Shown: positions 56,301 to 64,000 of the stretch, one piece after another
How the letters are laid out: each line of letters starts with the position of its first letter
How positions within the stretch are numbered: position 1 is the first letter of the stretch
Assembly: GCA_032622095.1 (NCBI GenBank)
Contig: CP136068.1
Coordinates: 52,012,443 to 52,076,442 of the forward strand
From: Siphonodentalium dalli
Taxonomy: Eukaryota > Mollusca > Scaphopoda > Gadilida > Siphonodentaliidae
Direction: 5' to 3'
DNA length: 64,000 bases
Made by a program: the position numbers and the translations under genes
The notes under the pieces: generated by a model
What the model was told of the DNA's origin: nothing
Database searches by the model: none
Seen by the model: only the letters and a program-made list of their open reading frames with translations

Positions 56301-57389
56301 TGTTCTGTTCGTCTGATCATCATGAAATTTGTAGGTCGTAGCTTTGGTCAGATCTTCATAAAATTTGTCATGGATGTTAACAATTATACGTAGATGGGAA
56401 CGAGTCCATTTGGGGTCAATTGGCCAAAAAAAATGGCCACCAGCAGCCATCTTGTATTTTACTCTTTGCATCACTAAATCCTTTGGCGCAGGTTAGACAT
56501 TTCAATTAGCACTTTTCCTATTCCTCCATTTTACTGTCAACCATTAAATTATTGTCCCCCGACGTTTCCGTCGGAGGACTATAGAAATGACCCTCGTCCG
56601 TCCGTCCGTCCGTGCGTCCGTGCGTCCGTGCGTCCGTCACGTCCGTGCGTCCGTGCGTCCGAGATTGGGTACCTTCATGGTGTAATCAACTCCTCCTACA
56701 GTTTTAAACGTAGAGATTTGAAACTCTGGGATATTGTTCCTAACATGTTGGTGATTTGCAACATCTATAAAGCTAATCAAAAATATAATTTTTTTCCATA
56801 TTTTTGGGGGGGTTTTCGACTTAGAAAATTTGGAACATTTTTGCCTTTTGGATGAGATTGGGTACCTCATGGTGTAATCAACTCCTCCTACAGTTTTAAA
56901 TGTAGAGATTTGAAACTCTGGGATATTGTTCCTAACATGTTGGTGATTTGCAACATCTATATAGCTAATCAAAAATATCATTTTTTCCATATTTTTGGGG
57001 GGTTTTCGACTTAGAAAATTTTGAACATTTTTGCCTTTTGGATGAGATTGGGTACCTTCATGGTGTAATCAACTCCTCCTACAGTTTTAAATGTAGAGAT
57101 TTGAAACTCTGGGATATTGTTCCTAACATGTTGGTGATTTGCAACATCTATATAGCTAATACAAAAATATCATTTTTTTCGTGTTTGCATGCATTTGTTC
57201 ATCGGGTTGTTTTGTCCAAGAAATTTTGCGGTGGTTTGCAACATCTATATACTGTATAACATTGTTGCAAATAGTATCCTACAAACAAATCCAATCATGA
57301 AGTTTACCACTCGAGTCGGGGGACATGTGGTCTGCGACCTTTTATTCCCCTACCTAAGTTGAGCTACAGTGTCATTGACACTTTCATTT
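53338..57389 (-). mobile_element. inverted pearl/HINE-like element, ~19 core repeats
   Basis: Minus-strand element. The head (complement of CCCCTACCTAAGTTGAGCTA-CAGTGTCATTGACAC) ends near 57,389. About nineteen ~161-bp units fill 53,410-56,490. The tail with GTCCGTGTGTCCGTCAACAA and the AGCTCAA...TTGAGCT hairpin ends at 53,338. It closely matches the plus-strand element at 5,026-9,413, including unit variants. A separate element interrupts its head at about 56,554-57,340. Confidence 0.75.
56554..57340. mobile_element. inserted element with CCGACG hairpin and ~190-bp tandem units
   Basis: Starts GTCCCCCGACGTTTCCGTCG (hairpin CCGACG/CGTCGG), then a CGTCCGTCCGTGCGTCC tract, then three units of ~190 bp at 56,661, 56,854 and 57,044 (GAGATTGGGTACC, GTGTAATCAACTCCTCCTAC, GATATTGTTCCTAACATGTT). 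It ends near GAGTCGGGGGACATG...CTTT. TATT flanks both sides. Layout again is HINE-like. Confidence 0.7.
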
Positions 57390-57646
57390 ACATTCACGAC
57401 TATCTTTTTCCCCACTGAAGTCTCATTTTTAAACACTTTAATAGTGATGGGCTAGTATATCTAAGTCTTTATATCGTACTAGTAAGAGGTTCAGATCAGA
57501 TCTAATTTGCAAGACATATAAAATACCTATTACATATATCCCCCCATGTAATATTGTCACTTCATGTCCAATACTAAATACCCGCGCGCAGCACCAAATA
57601 ACCACGGGTTCGGTGCTCCTTTCAGAAATTACGTCATTGAGCTATT

Positions 57647-57680
<34 letters not shown>

Positions 57681-57944
57681 ATTATTATCGGATGTTTGAT
57701 TGGTTCAAAGAATGACCACGTGTTCGGGCGATGGTTTAAGAAATGACATCAATGATACAAGAAGCTATTCCCGGGGGAGGGACTAATATCGGATGTTTTG
57801 ATTGGTTCAAAGAAAATCCTGTGACAGAAATAGTTTCGACTGAGTCTTCGAACGTGCATACGAATCAACACACACACGCTTTATTTGTTCAATAATCACA
57901 AATCATCCCTGTATAAAAAAAAGATTGGTTGACATATTTCGACC
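57390..57944. other. intronic DNA with a 30-bp poly-G run
   Basis: 57,649-57,678 is an uninterrupted run of 30 G. About 57,635-57,830 holds two diverged copies of a ~120-bp unit (GAGCTATTCCGGGGG..., ATCGGATGTTTGATTGGTTC). The polyglycine frame across it is not a gene. Confidence 0.7.
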
Positions 57945-58045
57945 GCCAAATTTAATAAACGTACAGGGCCAAATAACGATCGTACAGGCGGGAATTTTAA
58001 CTCAAATTTAACAATTGTACATGTACGTTTATTAGGCACCCAAGA
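57945..58045. mobile_element. fragment of the GTACAGG MITE (right end)
   Basis: TTTAATAAACGTACAGGGCC, AAATAACGATCGTACAGGCG and GTACATGTACGTTTATTAGG match 41,450-41,540 closely. Confidence 0.75.
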
Positions 58046-58980
58046 GAACCATCTAATCAGGTAATTCATCAGCTTAATGCCCCTTACCAACTGAGTAACC
58101 GATGGGAAGCCACAACAACACAGAGATCATCTTAACCATATGTGGAGTTACAATATATAAAATGAATACACAGTATCCATGAGTGTGCCACATATAAAGC
58201 GACTCATATAATAATGTGTTCAAGCCTCAAACTAAACCGGGTAATATTTGTTTGCTTAAGTTTTATCAAGGTGTCATGCATGTATAAAGTGGACTTGACG
58301 TGTCAAAGAGAAAACAATATAAAGCAGACTTTACGTGATACAGATTATCATGTCAAAGAGAAAACAATACAATTTCTAAGTGTCACATACAAATTTAGAT
58401 ATTGAGATAACATTAATCTCCCCCTTGGCCTGTACTTGAAGGAGATTCTCATATCTTCGACCTTATTAACTCAGATAGAATGAAACCTATTCACAGACTA
58501 AAATATGAGAAGACTCACTGGCGTACTATATATGTATGTATATATGGACCACAGCTGACAGCTGTTCATAATTATGCAGGGTATATACTAAAAACTTTTG
58601 CTGAGTTTAAACTATAATCTAGGTGTTCCCTTTGATATAAGTGATGTACGTGTATTGTTACTAGTAGGTGCCCGGCAGTCTGTCGGAAAACTCATACAGA
58701 ATAAAGCAATGCATAAAACTTGGGATTATTGCGATTATCTATAGGCCTACTGGTGGAAACAAAGAACAGTATCGAATCTTGATCACGATGTCCTGTAAAT
58801 AGCTTTTGGTTTTTTCGACCAATATTAGTGATAGATCAACCAACAGCAAAGCATCTTAAAATTTTGACCATGCATTCACTTGATTATATATGTGCCCTTG
58901 TTTTCAATCATTACCCGTCTTTATAAATGCTGGACAATGAACTCTTGTTCATTCGACAGAATCTAGAGTTAATTTGAGGG
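58046..58980. other. intronic DNA, nothing recognised
   Basis: A short duplication (CGTGATACAGATTATCATGTCA / TGACGTGTCAAAGAGAAAAC near 58,298-58,370). Otherwise nothing supported. Confidence 0.5.
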
Positions 58981-59500
58981 TGCCGTCATGATGTTTTACG
59001 CGAGAAATCACACAAGACGTTTCCCGGGTTGTGACGTTGGACAACATATGGATCTTCATTGTATCCTCCAGATGGCAGCCTCCTATTTTGACCGACATTT
59101 ATTAAAAAACATGGCTTTCGGCAGCCATCTTGGGTTTTATTCTTTGCATGACTAAATCCTTTGGCACACCCTATCGACCACATCCCTCATCCGATAATCA
59201 CCAAACACCATATGGATTTTCGGGGTGACCTCTAGATGGGACGGGGTGGGAGCCTCCTATTTTGACCAAAACTTGTTAAAAAACATGGCCACAGGCAGCC
59301 ATCTTGGATTTGACTGCAAGACATGAAATTATCCCCTATCCAAGTGTCATTGACAATTTCATTATGTATCACTTCATGTTGACATCTAGTATTACTTAGA
59401 CATTTCAACTTTCCACATTCCTAATCGCTCCATTGGCTGTAACAGGTGAAATTACCCCCTCTCCAAGTTGAGCCACAGTGTCATTGACACTTTCATTAAT
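58981..59500 (-). mobile_element. diverged pearl-like remnants
   Basis: Two aged core units on the minus strand (AAACATGGCTTTCGGCAGCC at 59,108 and AAACATGGCCACAGGCAGCC at 59,281; CTTTGCATGACTAAATCCTT at 59,141). A head remnant CTCCAAGTTGAGCCACAGTG then TCATTGACACTTTCATT follows, ending near 59,498. The remnant spacing suggests an old, decayed element. Confidence 0.65.
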
Positions 59501-59615
59501 TTTTTTCTTCAAAGAATTGAATGTACATAAGATTCTAAATTAAAGAGATTGAAGTCATTGTTCACTTTCAAGGCATTGTTCAACATTTTATATAGCTATG
59601 CACTTTTGTCAACAG

Positions 59616-59773
59616 AAATATTCCCTCAGCCTTTTGATGGAGGCCGACTGACTATGAATACTGGCCTGAGCAGTCATTTCCAGCTAAGTCATACAATCAC
59701 CTTGGGACCACAGCAGACGTCTGGATATAGGTTTGGAGCTACATACATAGGAACACATTACGGTCCCCAGGAG
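59616..59773 (+). CDS. TOMM40: TOMM40 exon 2
   Basis: 158-nt exon; acceptor TTTGTCAACAG|AA, donor GAG|GTGAGT; phase 1 in, phase 0 out. With the last G of exon 1 it reads EIFPQPFDGGRLTMNTGLSS, HFQLSHTITLGPQQTSGYRF, GATYIGTHYGPQE. Human Tom40 has [20 protein letters not shown] then HFQVNHTVALS, and FGVTYVGTKQ further on. This covers the first beta-strands of the outer-membrane barrel. The acceptor tract is weak in pyrimidines, but the frame and homology leave little doubt. Confidence 0.96.
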
Positions 59774-61165
59774 GTGAGTGTCCACCTTTTACTGCATAGT
59801 GCGAAGTGTGCGATTTTTGTATAGTTGAATGCTTTCCTTCTATCAATAAAATTTTAGATTTACAAGCCACCAATTTTGAATATTGGAACATTTCTATAAT
59901 ACAGTACGTGGGATGTTTGGTTGAAATTTTTACTTCACTTGAAAACACTTCAGGTAGAAATTTTGCAGGTACCAGTCATCGGAAAATTCTTGGAGGATGT
60001 AAGTGGAACTTGTCAGAGGGGATAAATGTTATAACATTTTCTGGACCAAAGAAACTCTATATCTGAGTTGGAAGTGGAAGTCTGTGTCTGGTGTACCCAT
60101 ATGAAGTGATTCTAAAGGCCTGAAAATTATTGTTGAAACCATTTTCCTACTAATCGACGTTGACGCGATTATTAAATTAATCGATGCAGAGATCTATTTG
60201 TCGGGAAAAACCACTACTTATATGCTATCAAGACAGCAGTGCCTTTGCACTGCCAAATTTTATGGAAAATGTAGCGGTTAATCAATCGGAACACTTAATT
60301 AACTTGTTAAAGCCCTATTGAATTGTTCATTTGATGATGCCAGCATGGTCTCTGCCGTCAGTCATGCATGGACGGTTAACTCAGTGACCTGAACTGAACT
60401 CAAGTGCAAGTTTCTTTTATGTTGATCATCAAAGACTTGAAAGGATCGGTGCCGATTGCCACAGTGTTTATTTCGGTGTGACATAATTGGTCAGTGATAA
60501 ATTGTATTTATTTAGTTTATTGGAAAAACAGTGTAATACTAGAATAGTCATGCAATAAAATGGCTCCAAGAATATACGAAACATTTGTCCACATTGGGAA
60601 ACGATCGATGTTTGTTCTGAAGTAAGCAACAGTAGAGCGGATTCAGTGGAACATTTTCGTTAAAAAAACGCTGTTGCCTGGCCACCAATTCATGTGCGTT
60701 GCACTTTTGTTTTCAGAATCAAATTATGGTGCTGTCCTGCTCCAGCATGTGTATCTATCAATCACTATCATGTAGATACATTCATTGGATCATTAGATGG
60801 TAGATTAATGATAGACCATGGACAAATGTCCTTTAGCGGTATTGACATGTAGCAGTTACCACCAACAATCACGGCATTTGAACATTCTAAAACAGAAAGT
60901 TGGACACTAAAAGGTTCAAAACTGCAATACAATACGGCCCATGTTGTACCTATGTGCATAGAAACGGGAAATTTCAAGAGGTGTTCCACTAGTATTTGAT
61001 TATCCATGTCCCGACTAGACTGTAGTCGACTCTTGAAAATCCCTAACCGTTTCAACACTACTCAAAATCAGTAATTAAAACTACCATGGGGATTTATCAT
61101 TTTCACTTCAGTAATAAACGTTATGTTGGTTCATGTTATCTTATCTTATTTACCTATCATTTCAG
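59774..61165. other. TOMM40 intron 2
   Basis: 1.39-kb intron (GTGAGT...TTTCAG). No repeat or other gene recognised. Confidence 0.7.
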
Positions 61166-61267
61166 GCATACCCACTGTTATTAGGAGATATTGATCCTAA
61201 TGGAAATCTAAATGCCAACCTTATACACTCATTAACAGATAATATATTCATCAAATGTAGAGCACAA
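61166..61267 (+). CDS. TOMM40: TOMM40 exon 3
   Basis: 102-nt exon, 34 codons, acceptor ATCATTTCAG|GCA, donor CAA|GTAAGT, phase 0 at both ends. It reads AYPLLLGDIDPNGNLNANLI then HSLTDNIFIKCRAQ. Human Tom40 has [20 protein letters not shown] then HQLGPGLRSKMAIQ. With exons 1-2 this gives 173 codons, about half of a typical animal Tom40; the remaining strands must be encoded beyond 64,000. Confidence 0.97.
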
Positions 61268-61621
61268 GTAAGTACCAATGATATTTGTTCTTGTCATTCA
61301 TTAATGGTCACATGTTTTGACTTTGACCACTTGAAGTTAATGTTAAAACAAGTTGCGGAGATACATGGTTGGATATAGGCTCCAAGCCATCAATGTGACT
61401 CTAAGTTATCATCAATAATCAGATACAATAATTTATATGTTCTGCCGATTTAAAATTTGTTCGAAAGAATGATCACCACATATTGCCAAATTCCCCTATT
61501 GATCATTTTGTAAAGTTTTACGGTGTTCACTGTCCAGTAACATGAAGAAGCTTTCCCTTTGGGAGACACAAAACATGACCATGGTTGACCCACCCGGCAG
61601 ATAAGTAGAGCATTTTTCACT
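61268..61621. other. TOMM40 intron 3, left part
   Basis: Noncoding; nothing recognised. Confidence 0.5.
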
Positions 61622-62835
61622 AAAAAGCAGCTACTTGCTTACATCTGAGTAGTCCAAGTCTTCTTGTACTAAAACCAGCTAAGATATTGGGATGGCGATG
61701 CTGGTCTTTAGTCCAAGACCGCTTGTATACCAATCCTTTGACACGACTTACGCCCACGATCTGTGGCGGGAATTTGTGGTGTATTTTACTGGATTTACCT
61801 AGCAAATCAATACATGATGCTATATGCATCGGAAAGGCTTACATCTTATGGTCATAATGGTGTATAATAATCTAACTTTAATGTTAAATTACACATAGAA
61901 TATTCCGGTTGATTGCCACACACATCGATTTGTTTCTCTGTTTGTTTACATTTTAACCGAAAGCCGAAGTGGTCCGAATAAGTTCGGCATAATCCGCTGT
62001 TTGTTCTACTAATTCTACTTTCCGTTTCTATATATAGCGCGGGTTTTCCGAACAAAAATAGCGAAAACCGATCGCCCGAAAGTCCAGTTTTCTATGTGCT
62101 TTCAGAACAATTCCCGCACTAAAAACTTAATGACATAATGGAGGATCAGAACGGTAGTTTTGTTGACAATTTTCGCAAGCAACTTGTCAAAATTGGAGCA
62201 AATTAGAACTCTTGTGTCTGACTTGCCATGCGTGATGTGCATTTGACATCTGTGTTGATAAAATAATCGGAGAACCGAATCACACAGTTTCGAAATATAG
62301 TTCTTCCGTTTTAGTGGGACTTTTCAAACTTAAGGTTCATTTATTTAGTGTATTACATTTATATCTCCAATGTTTAATTAATCTATTTATTATTTTATTT
62401 ATTGACACACATAATTACGAATACAATGGAGAATTCATCGTAATTTGCGTTGTTGTCCAAAATCTACGGAATATTTTCAACGGAAAATGCCGAACGCAGT
62501 TCGCAAGGTCAACTGAGTTCGCATACTTTAAAAAATATGTAAACACTGCGGCAAATGTTTCTTTTCACATTAAATTACCGCTTTCAATTCACAACCGATG
62601 TGGGTTTCAGATAAAATAGCATGTCTTCTGCGGAAACTATCCGTTTATTGTAGCAATTGTGATATTTTATTTCATATAATTGTGGTTTTATTTGAGCGGA
62701 TCACTAACGCTTAAGTCCTGTCAAAGGAATGCATGGGCCTGGAACTCGGACTAAAGACCGGCACCTCCATCCCGATATCTTAGCCGGCTTTAGTACGAGA
62801 AGACTTGGACTAACATCTGAGCTGCTTAGAAAGCA
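61622..62835. mobile_element. ~1.2-kb element with ~90-bp imperfect TIRs
   Basis: GTCCAAGTCTTCTTGTACTA, AAACCAGCTAAGATATTGGG and GGTCTTTAGTCCAAG (about 61,651-61,725) pair with the complement of 62,744-62,815 (CTTAGCCGGCTTTAGTACGA, AGACTTGGACTAACATCTGA). Interior AT-rich with no recognisable protein. Outer ends and target duplication are not clear. Confidence 0.6.
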
Positions 62836-64000
62836 ACCCAAAGCTATGTGCATAACACTTGGATGCATACCCTTTCTAGCTTTGCCGTTAACGTGGGTGT
62901 AGTCAGTTTCCTATAACATAAACCAGCTAGTGATATCTGTAGAGCTAATACTAGTTTACGTCCCCGTTCATATGCCTTTCTAATAAATTTCTATATTGGG
63001 GTTTAAGTGATAATTACCTGCTCATCTTAAATAGCCAATAGCTGTAATAAAAAACGTCACAATTTGTGACGGTAAACCGGTTTATTCCATAGATGACCTG
63101 ATATTTGTTCTGAACGCCACATGAGTTGTCAATTGAAAGCCATAATTTAATGTGAAAAATATATTTTATCACAAATGTTGAAATAAACTAAAGTGACCGT
63201 CGTGTGATAAACGTAAACACATTTTGCATGTGGTCATCAGTTGAAAGAAATTTTATCACATACCCAGTAATTTGTAAATTGGAAATTTCGTATACATCAT
63301 GAGATGTCCAGTGATTGAAGTGTTTAACTAACAATTAATATGTAATATGGGACCACTTACAATTTTTTTTAAACCATAACTGTGACGGGATGTTGGAATA
63401 AAATCATTGTGCATGTGTTCCAAAATTTGTTATTTATGGGTGTACTCGATTGTCGGCATAGAAGCCGAATATTGCCGATTTAACTTTGCAATAGTTTGGG
63501 CCTTCTCTAAAGTGATTACTCCTAATTATATGGCATATCCTCTTCGTAATTTAACATAAAAGACTAAAAGTTTGATTATAATGCATTATTATGACCGTAA
63601 GATATCAATCTTTCTGATAAGTATAACATTCTCTATTGATAAGTATGATAAGTCAATTAAAACTGGCGAAAAATCCCACCACTGGATTAGCGCAATAAAA
63701 ATGCATATGAACCAGGCTTGGACCTAAACCAGTGTCTAGCCCTACCGATATCACTAGGTGGTTTATGTCCAATGAAACTGGGACTACCATGGGTGCTGTA
63801 TTTTCCATGGTATCCATATAAATCCTGTAATTGTGCACTTTTGTGTGAAAGTAACTCAACCAGAATACCCAAAGCAATAATTGCAGCAACAGTTACATGG
63901 ACATAAATACAAAAAATGACTGAATTCAATGGAACAGAGTTATGTGACGAAATATAATTGAGTGTTGTTGGGCATACCTGTATGTGTTTTTGTGGGAAAT
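62836..64000. other. TOMM40 intron 3, right part
   Basis: No further TOMM40 exon was found before the window edge. Open frames near 63,650-63,930 lie on opposite strands of the same DNA and show no family resemblance. Nothing else recognised. Confidence 0.5.

Noticed and set aside
57564-57746. Frame with a run of glycine
   Set aside because: Simply the 30-G run read as GGG codons.
59549-59615. Extension of TOMM40 exon 2 upstream to an ATG at 59,549
   Set aside because: Homology starts exactly at the AG acceptor and the phase fits exon 1; upstream residues are not Tom40-like.

Overview
This is a window of animal nuclear DNA, most likely from a bivalve mollusc. It has short exons with GT/AG introns of up to 24 kb and no operons. 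Almost all the intronic space is mobile or repetitive DNA of types known from bivalves: pearl/HINE-like elements with ~160-bp core repeats, canonical Helitrons, many MITEs and ACGG-rich element ends. The species cannot be named from the sequence alone.

Two conserved host genes are arranged head to head. ZPR1 (double zinc-finger protein) is on the minus strand, with exons from about 32.3 kb leftwards to at least 4.9 kb; its 3' part lies beyond the left edge or was not recognised. TOMM40 (Tom40, the mitochondrial outer-membrane import channel) is on the plus strand. Its first exon starts at 34,921, exon 2 lies after a 24.4-kb intron at 59,616 and exon 3 at 61,166; the rest lies past the right edge. 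The two start codons are 2.6 kb apart. The two proteins have no known joint pathway.

Layout. 0-4.9 kb: small repeats, a large palindrome and a doubtful ZPR1 exon. 4.9-11.7 kb: a 12-codon ZPR1 exon present in three copies, interleaved with two arrays of ~161-bp repeats. 11.9-16.5 kb: palindromic MITEs, a ZPR1 exon whose frame breaks, a 29-bp minisatellite split by a 1.58-kb TIR element with a TAA target duplication, and a short pearl-like copy. 16.9-26.6 kb: three ZPR1 exons; the 8.1-kb intron between two of them holds a ~6.6-kb TIR element carrying a decayed gene for a protein with FEN1/XPG-like nuclease motifs and a CXC zinc cluster, itself broken by a hAT insertion. 27-31.4 kb: further repeats and a MITE nested in a MITE. 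31.6-34.9 kb: the two 5' ZPR1 exons, a 1.1-kb satellite and a near-perfect hairpin MITE. 35.2-59.6 kb (TOMM40 intron 1): a Helitron, a field of a recurring 15-bp motif, a head-to-tail Helitron array containing a hAT element with a BED-finger remnant, an element with iterated ends, and an inverted pearl-like array. 59.6-64 kb: TOMM40 exons 2-3 and one more TIR pair.

The most unusual items are the nuclease/CXC element, the triplicated ZPR1 exon, the TGTCCCGTACAACAC motif field and the Helitron concatemer. All family assignments rest on reading motifs by eye; no database search was run.
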